From Rhodopirellula islandica (lineage in GTDB: Bacteria; Planctomycetota; Planctomycetia; Pirellulales; Pirellulaceae): DNA of 64,000 nucleotides. The stretch spans positions 223,838 through 287,837 of the forward strand of contig NZ_LECT01000028.1 in assembly GCF_001027925.1 (NCBI RefSeq), given 5' to 3'. Of the stretch, positions 54,330 to 63,643 are shown piece by piece. The position numbers and the translations under genes were made by a program. Under the pieces are notes generated by a model. It saw nothing but the letters and a program-made list of their open reading frames with translations, was not told the origin of the DNA and made no database searches. The first letter of the stretch is position 1. Each line of letters begins with the position of its first letter.

Positions 54330-55757
54330 TCACTTCACCTTGTCCAACTTGGGTGCTTTCCAAGATCCATCCAACGCCGCTTCGCTGGGCCAATACAGTC
54401 GCATGTACATCGAAAAAGGTCCGTCGGGAGCGGGCAACCAGTTCGATTCACGCTCTTTGCCGGGCGATTCGTTCTGAACGTAGATCGTGACACCGCCGTC
54501 GGCGTTCTTTTTCAACTGCGGCAACATCGGCGAGTTGATCAGGTAGCGATGGATTGGGTTGGCCACCAGCAAACTGGATGGCAGCTTGTACATGGTCAAC
54601 GACCAGAATGCCTTCACAGGAGGATACTGACCTTGTTGAAACGTCAGGGTGTAACGGTGGGTGCCGGTCAACGGATCGCCGCTGGAATCCACTTGATAGA
54701 CCGGGTACATCGCTTCCTGCTTCGAGTTGCCATAGATGCCGATCGTCGCCAACCAACGCCGCAGGTAATTGCCATTCAAGTATTGACGGGTGCCGAAAAC
54801 ATCGCCTGACGTGATCACCCCTTCCTGCAACTTTCGAGCGTCCTGAGCATAGGCCTTCCACGCTTGGGCTCGTCCCTGCTCGAAGGCAGCCGTCATTTCA
54901 GGTGTCAGCTTGGCGGGGTCGAACGTTTTTCCGCCCTCGATGCCGATCTTGGCAAAGCGTTGACGAAGCTCCACTTCCGAAGGATCGACCGGGCAATAAC
55001 CCAGCACAAAGTTCAGAACATTGAAGAACTCCAACGATGTCTTTTGCTCTTCCGTCGTCAACGGTTTGATCCACGGAACCAATGGCGCGGCGGGAGCAGC
55101 GGCCTTGCCAAGAAACTTCGACAGCGGCTGTACTTTGTACTGCGACTGAATTTTTTTGACGTTGTCGATGTCGGCCGGATCGAACAACTGAGTTCGAAAG
55201 GCCGCCAGAATGAAATCGGTTTCCGAGCGGATCACTTCCTCGATCCCTTCGGGCTCTTCCCCTTCCCAGCCTGGCCCTGCGACAAGAATCGATCCGGCGT
55301 CGTTGCCGGTGGTGCGGCTGCCGGCGTAGGCGAAGTTGAACGTGTACGCGTCGATGAACTGAATGCTGTAGTAGCGATTCTTTTCAATTTTGGGCACGGA
55401 GATCACGATCGGCTCGGCCCTCAAGTCCAAACCCGCCCAGGAATACGGGGTGTCCGAGTTCGGCGTCTGAATCGCGGTGTCGGCCGGCGTGTAAACGTTG
55501 GGAATGTTGGTCAGCTGATTCCAAGGCGCCTTGAACGAGGGGCTGTTTTGATCGACGAAGTAGGCGTGCTGGATGCGATAGCTGTCCACCAACGGGTAGC
55601 CATAAATGTAGGCCTCCTTCGCAATCGCTGTCACCTCCGGAAGGGGCGTTTCGGAACGGGGCAGGTCGGCCGAGGCCACTTCCTCCGCACGTCCCGGTGA
55701 ACAGAGCACCATGGCAAGGCCGAAGACAAACAAGTTGGCCACAAACAGCGATTTCAT
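54330..55757 (-). CDS. DUF1254/DUF1214 exported protein, tandem paralogue
   Basis: This is a 475-aa exported protein with the same architecture as its downstream neighbour. The signal peptide is LFVANLFVFGLAMVLCSPGR followed by AEEV. It has EAYIYGYPLVDSYRIQHAYF, TPNSDTPYSWAGLDLRAEPI, YYSIQFIDAYTFNFAYAGSR, FWSLTMYKLPSSLLVANPIH and ESNWLPAPDGPFSMYMRLYW, so every signature block of DUF1254 and DUF1214 is kept. ATG 55757 directly precedes the hydrophobic stretch; ATG 55778 is an alternative. Neither has a strong ribosome-binding site. The pair probably arose by duplication. Confidence 0.9.
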   Translation of the reverse strand: MKSLFVANLFVFGLAMVLCSPGRAEEVASADLPRSETPLPEVTAIAKEAYIYGYPLVDSYRIQHAYFVDQNSPSFKAPWNQLTNIPNVYTPADTAIQTPNSDTPYSWAGLDLRAEPIVISVPKIEKNRYYSIQFIDAYTFNFAYAGSRTTGNDAGSILVAGPGWEGEEPEGIEEVIRSETDFILAAFRTQLFDPADIDNVKKIQSQYKVQPLSKFLGKAAAPAAPLVPWIKPLTTEEQKTSLEFFNVLNFVLGYCPVDPSEVELRQRFAKIGIEGGKTFDPAKLTPEMTAAFEQGRAQAWKAYAQDARKLQEGVITSGDVFGTRQYLNGNYLRRWLATIGIYGNSKQEAMYPVYQVDSSGDPLTGTHRYTLTFQQGQYPPVKAFWSLTMYKLPSSLLVANPIHRYLINSPMLPQLKKNADGGVTIYVQNESPGKERESNWLPAPDGPFSMYMRLYWPSEAALDGSWKAPKLDKVK

Positions 55758-55891
55758 TGGGACAGGGCTTTCAGGCATGGAGGGACATTGAAGTCTTGAT
55801 TCCTGGACAACGGAATCGCGTCGTTGGCACGGAAGACAAACGCCACCAGCCACATCCAATTTTATACCAGATCAAGGAATCAAAGGGCTCC

Positions 55892-58417
55892 TTAGCGGGA
55901 GCGAAACAGATCGCTGGTCAGAACCTCGGTCACCATCGTTTGCAGCCCACCACCGTCCGCTTGGACACGTTCCCAAATGTCATCGATCTCGTATTGATCC
56001 GCGCGTTCCATGTGACGCCCCGTCGAATACGCAAGCAGCTTCTCGATCAAACTGCGAGTGAATTGATCCTGGCGGCTTTCCAGCAGCTTCTGCTTGAAGT
56101 CTGAAAAATTGGTGAATTCTTCACCAGAAGGAAACTTCCCTGTCGCATCGACCTTTGCCGCGATGCCCTTCCCCTTCGCCTTGGGATACTTGCTCCGCCA
56201 GCGACCAATTGGGTCAAAGGTTTCCAGGGCATATCCCAGTGGATCAATGTTGCGGTGACACACCGCACAAGCTTTGTCCTCACGGTGTTTTTCCAGCCGA
56301 TCTCGGATCGTCGTCGCTCCGCTCGTGTTGGCATCAATCGCGGGCACCTCATCAGGTGGCGGTGGCGGCACGGTACCGAGGATATTCTCGAGCACCCAGA
56401 CGCCACGAGTCACGGGTGATGTGTCGACGCCATTTGCACTGACGGTCAACACTCCAGCCATCCCCAGCACACCGCCGCGTTGGCGGTTCTCCGCTAGGCT
56501 GACACGTTGAAATCCATCGGCCAACCGCAACGTCTCTTTCTCTGGCAGCCCGTAGAGCTTGGCCAGCTTCTTGTCCACGAAGGAATAGTCCGCGTCCAAC
56601 AAATCCGTCACCGGCCCGTTCTCATCCAGGAGGTTCCGAAAGAACAGACGCGTCTCTTGCTTCATCGACTCCGGCAGATTCTCCGCGTAGTAGTCTGGGA
56701 CAGACTTTCGTGGCGGCGGCAGATTCCCTATGTCTCGCAAGTTCAACCAACTGTCGAGAAAACCATTCACGAACTCGTTGGAGCGTTCCGATCGAAGCAT
56801 TCGTTGAACTTGCTTCTTCAACACAGCGGGTTCGGTCAGCCGGCCCGATTGGGCCTCTTCAAACAGTTCTTCGTCCGGTGGTGCGGCCCACATTGCATAG
56901 GAAAGACGCGATGCCAGATCGAAGGGACGCAGCAGCGGTTCCTCTTCCGGTGTGATCTCACTGAGATAAAGAAACGATGGCGAGCACAGAATCATCTTCA
57001 ACGTATCGAGTGCGGCTTGTCGCGGAGTCGCATTTTCAGACAACCGTTTCTCGTAGATCGCCACAATCCGATCACGGTCCGCCTGCTCGAGCGTGCGACG
57101 GTAGGCTCGTTGGCCGAACGCAAACAATTGTTCCAGTGCGTGATCTTCTTGAAATCCCTCGCTCCCAAAAACGGCCCGTTCTTCTTCGCTGCCGTGGAGT
57201 TCTTCCACCGGTCCTCGGACTTTGATCTCGCCAATACGAATGTGCGGCAACTTGCCTTCGCGAAGCAGTGTGGTGCGGCTGACACCTTCCTTTGGATTTT
57301 TAAATTCGTCCTTGTAACGCCGGTTGGTTTCGATCACAGAGGCCCGTGACTCATAGGGTCCATTGGGGAAAATGAATCGAGGTGTCTGCCCGGCCTCCAG
57401 CCAGACACGAAACGGCAACCACTCGGGTTGTTCATCCGGAACGACGGCACTGGCTAAAATCGGCTCAATCGCTTGGGGGTAATGAATGTGTCCCTTGGTG
57501 GCATCACCAGGAACCACCGCGATTTGAAAGGGTTCCGAAAGATCGATGCGGTAAATTTTCGGATCGTAGTGCGTGTCGCGGTGCATCGCCTGGGCATTCA
57601 CTTCGATGTCGTAAAACCCTGACACGGGGACACCTTCGAGGAAGTCTTCGATGTGCCCATAGCCACCTTGTCGGGTGTCCGTGTTGGGTTGCTCGTACAG
57701 GCACAAGTATTGAAACTTGAAGACAGCTCGGTGGGCGCCCGTCAGCTCTTCGTACTGCTGAAAATTGTCGGTGAAGTGCCAAGATTTTGGCTCCATCGTC
57801 GGCTTGCCGAGACGCGTTTCCACCAATCGCGAGGCCGCCTGGAAATACTGGTCCAGCAAAAAACCCGACGTCACCAGGGATTCGCCGATGGTGTCGAGAT
57901 GGTGGCTGGTATTTTCTTTCGGGAAGTCAGCGGTCAGCCCCAACGTGTCGACGCGACGACCAAACAACGCCGCCAAAGTGACTTCGTATTCACGGTTGGA
58001 AAGCCGACGCATCACGGTTCGTCCCGCATGCCCCTTGAATTGATCGCGGGCATCCGTGATGCCGTCTCGCAACACCTCAAGCAAGTCCAAGCGTTCTTCG
58101 TCGGTCGGCTGATCCGATTCCTCCGGTGGCATCAATCTCAACGTCACCTGATCGATGATCTCATCCGTCGTGATCAGTTGTTGCTCCGACGAGATCGGAA
58201 GGCTGAACGACTCGAATTCGCGTTCTCCCTCAGCCGAAGCTTTGTCATGACACTCCAGGCAGTACTTCCCCAGGAAATTCGCGACGATCGCGGGATTGTC
58301 AGCGTCCGTCTCCGCCTCGGTTTCAGCAGCGAAAGCGACCGGCGTGTTCAAAAGGGAAAGCACGACCCAAGTTGCGAGAAACGCGATGGACCGGATCGAA
58401 AGACTCGAATGCATCAT
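55892..58417 (-). CDS. planctomycete cytochrome c-type protein, second copy
   Basis: This is an 841-aa exported protein with the same PSCyt1-DUF1587-DUF1595-DUF1592-DUF1588-DUF1585 layout as the protein at 2242-4626. The signal peptide (SIAFLATWVVLSLLNTPVAFA) precedes haem motif CLECH at about residue 53. The second motif CAVCH is near 717, followed by RNIDPLGYALETFDPIGRWR. DUF1592 is recognisable from FLDSWLNLRDIGNL, and DUF1588 from AGVLTVSANGVDTSPVTRGV. I chose ATG 58417; a GTG at 58423 is also in frame. It starts only eight bases after the DUF1552 gene, so they are one transcript. It presumably acts in the periplasm in an electron-transfer or oxidative reaction. Confidence 0.9.
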   Translation of the reverse strand: MMHSSLSIRSIAFLATWVVLSLLNTPVAFAAETEAETDADNPAIVANFLGKYCLECHDKASAEGEREFESFSLPISSEQQLITTDEIIDQVTLRLMPPEESDQPTDEERLDLLEVLRDGITDARDQFKGHAGRTVMRRLSNREYEVTLAALFGRRVDTLGLTADFPKENTSHHLDTIGESLVTSGFLLDQYFQAASRLVETRLGKPTMEPKSWHFTDNFQQYEELTGAHRAVFKFQYLCLYEQPNTDTRQGGYGHIEDFLEGVPVSGFYDIEVNAQAMHRDTHYDPKIYRIDLSEPFQIAVVPGDATKGHIHYPQAIEPILASAVVPDEQPEWLPFRVWLEAGQTPRFIFPNGPYESRASVIETNRRYKDEFKNPKEGVSRTTLLREGKLPHIRIGEIKVRGPVEELHGSEEERAVFGSEGFQEDHALEQLFAFGQRAYRRTLEQADRDRIVAIYEKRLSENATPRQAALDTLKMILCSPSFLYLSEITPEEEPLLRPFDLASRLSYAMWAAPPDEELFEEAQSGRLTEPAVLKKQVQRMLRSERSNEFVNGFLDSWLNLRDIGNLPPPRKSVPDYYAENLPESMKQETRLFFRNLLDENGPVTDLLDADYSFVDKKLAKLYGLPEKETLRLADGFQRVSLAENRQRGGVLGMAGVLTVSANGVDTSPVTRGVWVLENILGTVPPPPPDEVPAIDANTSGATTIRDRLEKHREDKACAVCHRNIDPLGYALETFDPIGRWRSKYPKAKGKGIAAKVDATGKFPSGEEFTNFSDFKQKLLESRQDQFTRSLIEKLLAYSTGRHMERADQYEIDDIWERVQADGGGLQTMVTEVLTSDLFRSR

Positions 58418-58425
58418 GATCACGT

Positions 58426-59715
58426 TTAAGAGAAGGTCCCGGTGCTGGTGCCGAACGAATCCGTTTGGACCCCCATCTTCTGAGCAATGTCAACATACAG
58501 ATTGCACAAAGGAATTTTGTTTCGGTTGCCCGATCCAACCTTCTTGAATTCACCACGACCATAACCACCGCCCGCCAAAACAATCGGCAAATCCGAGTTT
58601 GTGTGAGAACTGCCGTTGCCCATGCCGCTGCCGAAGAGCACGGCGGTTGAGTCGAGCAACGTCTGCTCACCGTCCTGGATTCCTGCCAGACGAGTCAGAA
58701 ACTTCCCGAACTGTTCCAGTTGGTAGGTTTCCAGCGTGATCAGATGTGCGACCGTTTCCTCGTCGTTGCCATGATGCGAAAGGCTGTGATAAGACTTGTC
58801 AATTCCCAGATTCTGCGGCAAGAAACTCCCACCGATTTCCAGGGTCGCGATCCGTGTCGAGTCGGTTTGCAAGGCCAGCGAGATCAGCTCATACAACATG
58901 GGAAGATCGTCCACCGTGTTGGTGTCCGCTGGTTTCTCAAATGGAGCTTCCGGTTTCGGCTGATCAGCCCAACGTCGGCGGACTTCCAGCTGTTTTTCCA
59001 CTTCGCGAATCGAGCTGAAGTACTCATCGAGCTTCGATCGGTCCTCTTGATTGACTCGCTTCGAAAGCGCCCCAGCTTCTTCGGTGATCGAGTCGAGAAT
59101 CGATGCTTGCAAAGCGTTCTCATTGACCATCTGCGAGCGTCGTTGCTTCGACTCCGTCATGAACAGACGGTCAAACAACTCGGCTGGCCCAGTGATCGGT
59201 GGCACGCGAACGCCAGATTTGGTCCACGACATTTGACACCCGCCATGAATGCCGCCTTCCGATCCCACCGTCAACGACGCAAACCGAGTTTGCTTGCCAA
59301 CTTCATCGGCGAGGAATTGGTCAATCGTCACATTGCCATCGCGGCGATGCTTGGATTCGTGGTGCAGCACGCCCGATAAAAACGTGTGCACTGCGAAGTG
59401 CCCGCCGCGAATCCCATGATCCAAGCCTCGATACACATTGATGTGGTCGCGGTTTTCTGCCAACGGCTTCAACAGCGTCGTCTCTTCGAAATCACGTCCA
59501 GGTGTTTCCGGAAAAAAATGCTTTTGCTGAAAGCCGAGTAAGTTCCCAACGGCAACGAACCGACGTGTCCCGGTGCCCGCACCACGCGTTGCCTGAACCG
59601 GTGAGTTGCGATCGACGGTATCGGCCATCAACGACGGCAATCCTGGCAACGCGAGTGACCCAGCAAGGGAACGAATGACGAAGCGACGCCGGCCGAGATT
59701 CTTTGGTTTTGTCAT
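58426..59715 (-). CDS. DUF1552 family Tat-exported protein, second copy
   Basis: This is a 429-aa DUF1552 protein, a paralogue of the product at 887-2245. The twin-arginine signal is RRRFVIRSLAGSLALPGLPS (residues 9-28). Shared blocks are FVAVGNLLGFQQKHFFPETP, the NRDHINVYRGLDHGIRGGHF segment, the C-terminal VLFGSGMGNGSSHTNSDLPI and VLAGGGYGRGEF. It lies upstream of its cytochrome partner, the reverse of the first cluster. The start ATG 59715 is unambiguous. The function is not known. Confidence 0.9.
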   Translation of the reverse strand: MTKPKNLGRRRFVIRSLAGSLALPGLPSLMADTVDRNSPVQATRGAGTGTRRFVAVGNLLGFQQKHFFPETPGRDFEETTLLKPLAENRDHINVYRGLDHGIRGGHFAVHTFLSGVLHHESKHRRDGNVTIDQFLADEVGKQTRFASLTVGSEGGIHGGCQMSWTKSGVRVPPITGPAELFDRLFMTESKQRRSQMVNENALQASILDSITEEAGALSKRVNQEDRSKLDEYFSSIREVEKQLEVRRRWADQPKPEAPFEKPADTNTVDDLPMLYELISLALQTDSTRIATLEIGGSFLPQNLGIDKSYHSLSHHGNDEETVAHLITLETYQLEQFGKFLTRLAGIQDGEQTLLDSTAVLFGSGMGNGSSHTNSDLPIVLAGGGYGRGEFKKVGSGNRNKIPLCNLYVDIAQKMGVQTDSFGTSTGTFS

Positions 59716-59828
59716 GTTCGTATTCTACTCGAATCAAAAAGGGGATACTCATCGGTCAGTCATCATCTGCTGGTGAGAACTGACCTACCGAACTCAGGGA
59801 GGAGTCCGTTGCTGAAAAACCAAATCGC

Positions 59829-61046
59829 CTACTCGCGGACCGGGCGTGTAAACTGGTCGCGGACCGTTCCATCTTCTAGCAAGCAGGTGCCCTGCAACGC
59901 GTCCCGGGTGAATTTCAAGACAAACACATGGTTGCCTTGATCGGCCATCCCTGGTGACTCCAAGAACCAACGGTCGGTCTTGGGAGTCCGTTGTGGCACG
60001 CCCAAGCCTCCTTCGCCGATGTAGACGACGCCGGTTTCATCGTGCTTTCCATCACGGATCGGAACCGTGCGTTTGATGTTGTGCCCATCCGCTTCGCAGA
60101 CCAAATCCACGTCGTACTTTTCAAACAACGGCACCCAACTCTTCAAGCCGGAACCGGGTGTTTTGACCGCGGGAAAAACCGGGCGATGGTACTGAGTGAC
60201 CAACCAGCGATGAGTGGGACGCGATTCCTTCAGCTCCGCCTTCAACCAATGTGCCTGATCGCCCGCCGTGCTGGTCTCGGAATTCAGTGTCGTGAAGCGA
60301 ACCTGAGGACCGATGTCGAACCCAAAGTAATTCAGATCGCCATCGGGAAAACCAAACACTTCGTTGAACGGTTTCCCTTTGTCGTGGTTGCCACGAGCCG
60401 GGATGATCGGCAGCAAGCGACCGTCAGGCGCGGTCGTCAATTCATGGTCGGACAACCACATCGACCAAAGTTCCATCTTGGTTCCCGTGACGATGTAATC
60501 TCCGCCGTGGGCGAACGCCAAAATGTCATCGGCCAAGTCATCGTTGTCATAGGAATCCACGACCAACCCGGCGATCATTTTGTTCATCCGCCGGCGGGCG
60601 TCTTGATCGGATCGGGAATCCCCCCCATGCAAGATGCTGAATGCACGGTCCGTTGCCGGGGCCGTCACAAAATAGAACCCAGGCGACTCATTCCCGTCGC
60701 TGACCATTTGCACCTCGTACGCCGTCGCAGGCAGCAAGTCCGTCAAACGAACGTGATGGTAATACGACTCGAATTCGCCGCCGGTGTAGCGTCCCGATTC
60801 GGCCAATTGCTCGGCCGGACTGTCCTCGCTGCCTCGGACGCGAAACCGAACGGAGTGCGAGCTCCCCGCTTCTTTCGTGCTCCAAGAAACGGTGGCTTGG
60901 GTCGCCGGGTCAGCGGTCCAAATGACACGCCACTGAGCTGGTTGGGTTCCGGTCAGGGGAGCATCCGCGCGGACTGCCCCACTTCCCAGCATCAGACTGC
61001 AAACAAGGCCAAGTATCAGCGTGCGCGTGCATTTCCTAGATTTCAT
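59829..61046 (-). CDS. exported purple-acid-phosphatase-like metallophosphoesterase
   Basis: This is a 405-aa exported enzyme of the PAP type. The signal peptide (ILGLVCSLMLGSGAVRADA) is followed by an N-terminal fibronectin-like domain (residues about 40-130, with TWSTKE-like ATVSWSTKEAGSSHSVRF). The metallophosphoesterase domain has ILHGGDSRSD, AHGGDYIVTG, IPARGNHDKG and LVTQYHRPVF. The last motif reads ADGHNIKRT where GHxHxYxR is usual, so the second His is missing. It probably hydrolyses organic phosphate in the periplasm. I chose ATG 61046, directly before the signal peptide; the frame is open to 61103. Confidence 0.87.
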   Translation of the reverse strand: MKSRKCTRTLILGLVCSLMLGSGAVRADAPLTGTQPAQWRVIWTADPATQATVSWSTKEAGSSHSVRFRVRGSEDSPAEQLAESGRYTGGEFESYYHHVRLTDLLPATAYEVQMVSDGNESPGFYFVTAPATDRAFSILHGGDSRSDQDARRRMNKMIAGLVVDSYDNDDLADDILAFAHGGDYIVTGTKMELWSMWLSDHELTTAPDGRLLPIIPARGNHDKGKPFNEVFGFPDGDLNYFGFDIGPQVRFTTLNSETSTAGDQAHWLKAELKESRPTHRWLVTQYHRPVFPAVKTPGSGLKSWVPLFEKYDVDLVCEADGHNIKRTVPIRDGKHDETGVVYIGEGGLGVPQRTPKTDRWFLESPGMADQGNHVFVLKFTRDALQGTCLLEDGTVRDQFTRPVRE

Positions 61047-61404
61047 CTGCGGGTCAGGCCAATCGGTGGGTGGGGGTGCGTTTGCTGCCGAATGCTGCAG
61101 CAAACGCGGTAGGGGCTCAGGAGTCTACATTCTACTCGCTGGAACCACCAACCTCCAAATGACCCATCGAAGGAACCGTGGGCGACAATTTCTAGAATTC
61201 AGGTGAGTGCAAAAGGCCATGAGCCCTCCGGCGACCCACCGGGCGACTTGCCCCATTTCGTGAGGACGAACTTGTTCCCCAACGATTCCTTCGTACCTGA
61301 GCCAACCCTATTCGGCAAAACCTTGATGGTCCGAACGTCTCAGCGTCTCGTTCTCGCGAGTCGTGAGCGAACTCTCTTCGGCTGACTCACCCAATCACGT
61401 GTCC
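61047..61404. other. Intergenic stretch without recognised feature
   Basis: These 358 bases lie between the phosphatase gene start and the stop of the next minus-strand gene. There are no repeats or convincing short genes. Confidence 0.4.
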
Positions 61405-62478
61405 TTAGGGAGTGGCGTACTTCGAGTGGGCGGACGCATTGAATTCCTGCAAGGCCTTGTCGAAGGTACGATTTTCGAACTCGTAGTTCCACGGTTCGAT
61501 GTACCGCATCCCGAGCTCTTCTGCCTGTTGGAACACGGTCGTGTAGTCGTTGTTCTCAAATCGGTTGGGTTGGTCGGAGCGACCGATCACCTGACCATAA
61601 AGATCACCTTGGTAGTTTTTCAGGAGAGAGATCAAGTTGCCTTGGTAGGTCGTTTTACCCGAGATCCACCACATGCCGATGCCGACGCGATCTTCATACT
61701 CAGGCTCCTGGAACTCGCTGATCAGACGCTCCGGAATCTCGGTGCTGCGAAAGAGTTCATGCACCTCGAACGCGACGGCTTTTCCGGGGAAGGCACTGAG
61801 CACACTTTGCGTCGCCTCGGTGGCTGCTTGGAGCCAGAGATCGCCAAATTTTTTCTCCGCGTCCCGATCACGTGGATTGATCCCGGCGGCACGCAGCAAT
61901 GTTTCCGAAGGGACACCGTTGAAATGACCTTCAGTCCCATTGCTGGTCATCTGCGGGACGTAGATCAGTTTCAAACGCTCGGTGCGGTATTGGTTGCCAA
62001 CAGCCTGCAACATCTTTTTCAAGCGTTCTTGAACAATCGGGTCCCAGTACTTGGGCATCTCGACCGGATTTCCGCGGAAGCTCATCGAGAAGGTCTCAAC
62101 ATGGAGGTCGGAGACCAACCAGCTCGGCGACAGCGAAAGAGGTCGTCTCCGTCCTCGAGCGATGTTCGCTCGCGATGGGGTGCGTTCGCGAGATTCAGTC
62201 GAAGTCCAACCACCGTGGATGGCGAGCGTCCAGTTCATGTTGGGTTGGAGCAGACGAATCTGTTCCTCAATGCGAGTGAAATTGAACTGCCCGGGTCTGG
62301 GTTCAATCTCACTCCAGGTGACCCGGACGAGCCCGCCCTTCATGTTTTTGTTTTGAACAGCGCCACGAGTGATCACGCTGGCATAGGTGCCGATTGGTTT
62401 TTCAACTTCCTCGCCCAAGGCAGACGAGACCAGGAACAGTGGCGAGAGCAGCAGCGCAAGTAGTTTTCGAATGTTCAT
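61405..62478 (-). CDS. exported glycosidase-like (beta/alpha barrel) protein
   Basis: This is a 357-aa exported protein with a clear signal peptide (KLLALLLSPLFLVSSALG, then EEVE). The opening of the mature protein, GGLVRVTWSEIEPRPGQFNF followed by IEEQIRLLQ, is the pattern of the first strand and helix in clan GH-A glycoside hydrolases (GH5/GH10/GH42-like). WTLAIHGG and RLKLIYVPQM look like later barrel strands. A candidate acid/base Glu may be in AFEVHELF and a nucleophile in MRYIEPWNYE, but I cannot place it in a numbered family. It would act on polysaccharide outside the cytoplasm. ATG 62478 is the start. Confidence 0.6.
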   Translation of the reverse strand: MNIRKLLALLLSPLFLVSSALGEEVEKPIGTYASVITRGAVQNKNMKGGLVRVTWSEIEPRPGQFNFTRIEEQIRLLQPNMNWTLAIHGGWTSTESRERTPSRANIARGRRRPLSLSPSWLVSDLHVETFSMSFRGNPVEMPKYWDPIVQERLKKMLQAVGNQYRTERLKLIYVPQMTSNGTEGHFNGVPSETLLRAAGINPRDRDAEKKFGDLWLQAATEATQSVLSAFPGKAVAFEVHELFRSTEIPERLISEFQEPEYEDRVGIGMWWISGKTTYQGNLISLLKNYQGDLYGQVIGRSDQPNRFENNDYTTVFQQAEELGMRYIEPWNYEFENRTFDKALQEFNASAHSKYATP

Positions 62479-62614
62479 GCTGATTCAACCGCTGAGGCAT
62501 GAAAAGGTTTCGGTTGCGACGTCCATCGAACACCAATCTCACCCCACCCAGTGGACGAATTTGCATCTGCCGCCACTCGCGACGAAAGGCCCCGTGGGTT
62601 TAGAAGCAAACGCG

Positions 62615-62734
62615 AAGCAGGTCGGCAGGAATGAACGAGCGTAACCCTGTGAGCCGCTTGGGCGTCAGCCCCGACTGCACGTGGGAGCAACAACGCTTGC
62701 CAAAACAGTTCAAATGCCGAAAGACTCCTGCTTA
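62615..62734. repeat. Dispersed palindromic element (TAAGCAGG family), copy 3
   Basis: This is a 120-base element whose ends are AAGCAGGTCGGCAGGA (plus strand, left) and, on the minus strand, TAAGCAGGAGTC. Its minus strand reads through TTTCGGCATTTGAACTGTTT to GGGGCTGACGCCCAAGCGGC. That half matches the copy at 27875-28001, and the first part matches 45328-45375. The TAA is the stop codon of the membrane protein gene ending at 62732. Confidence 0.82.
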
Positions 62735-63643
62735 CCTCCGGTTCAACGTCCAGTGGATGAAGATTGCGAGCGGCACGCCACCGTTGGCGATCCGAATCAA
62801 CGTTTCCGGCCAAGCCTCGATGCCGAGAGCGGTCATGCGACTCGCCGCCGTCACCAAGCCCCACACGACCATGTAGAACGCCGCGACACGTGAACGCAAG
62901 ACCAGCAAAGCCACCGCAACAAGGATGTCGACCACGCCAATCACGACCAACATATTTTCGACCGTCGTCTGAGTGAAACCGATGTCGGTCCATTGCATAT
63001 CTGATAGCAGAATCAGATCGGTGAACGGGGCGTAGCATGCGTACGCTTTGTAGCCATGCGCAGCGAAGGTGAATGCGGCCGCGACGGTCAACATCAACAC
63101 CGCGAATCGAGTCCGTTTGGAGGAGGAACACGATGCGGCACCGACTCCGCCACAGATGGCCAGTGTCATGGGCGCGACGTAGCGGACCGCATGTTCGGGA
63201 AAGGACAATTCCGCGAACACCGCCGCACGCATCATGTGCGCCGCGGCGATCAACAGCATCCAAAGAGCAACCCATCCGGCAGCGGCCTGATCGAACCTGC
63301 GAACAACGTTGAACCACCGCGAGTCACTCGGCATTTTCCACATCAGCCAGCCGGCCAAGCCAAAGACGCCACCGGCGACCAGCGTCATCAGAGCGCCAAC
63401 GTTGTCAATCGACTGAGCGAGTGCTTCGGGCCAATGGCAATCGAAATACAGCCAGCCATAGACGTCGCTTTCCGTTTCAAGTGATGAAAACAGATAGCGT
63501 CCGCCCACCCCAACGCACTGGACCACGACCACCACCCGCAGGCACACGAACATTGGCAGTGAACCAAGTACCCGCCACCCTCCTTTGCCAGGGGATACGG
63601 AACGGTCGGTTGATGTCGACGGGGGTGAGATCGGTGTATTCAT
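62732..63643 (-). CDS. hypothetical polytopic membrane protein
   Basis: This is an unrecognised 303-aa membrane protein with about eight hydrophobic helices (for example FVCLRVVVVVQCVGVGGRYL, VGALMTLVAGGVFGLAGWLM, AAAGWVALWMLLIAAAHMMR and MLVVIGVVDILVAVALLVLR). A short Ser/Thr/Pro-rich N-terminus precedes them. I chose ATG 63643; ATG 63664 or a frame start at 63739 are alternatives, and none has a good ribosome-binding site. The stop codon lies in a dispersed palindromic repeat. It is probably not part of an operon with the glycosidase-like gene 253 bases downstream. Confidence 0.7.
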   Translation of the reverse strand: MNTPISPPSTSTDRSVSPGKGGWRVLGSLPMFVCLRVVVVVQCVGVGGRYLFSSLETESDVYGWLYFDCHWPEALAQSIDNVGALMTLVAGGVFGLAGWLMWKMPSDSRWFNVVRRFDQAAAGWVALWMLLIAAAHMMRAAVFAELSFPEHAVRYVAPMTLAICGGVGAASCSSSKRTRFAVLMLTVAAAFTFAAHGYKAYACYAPFTDLILLSDMQWTDIGFTQTTVENMLVVIGVVDILVAVALLVLRSRVAAFYMVVWGLVTAASRMTALGIEAWPETLIRIANGGVPLAIFIHWTLNRR

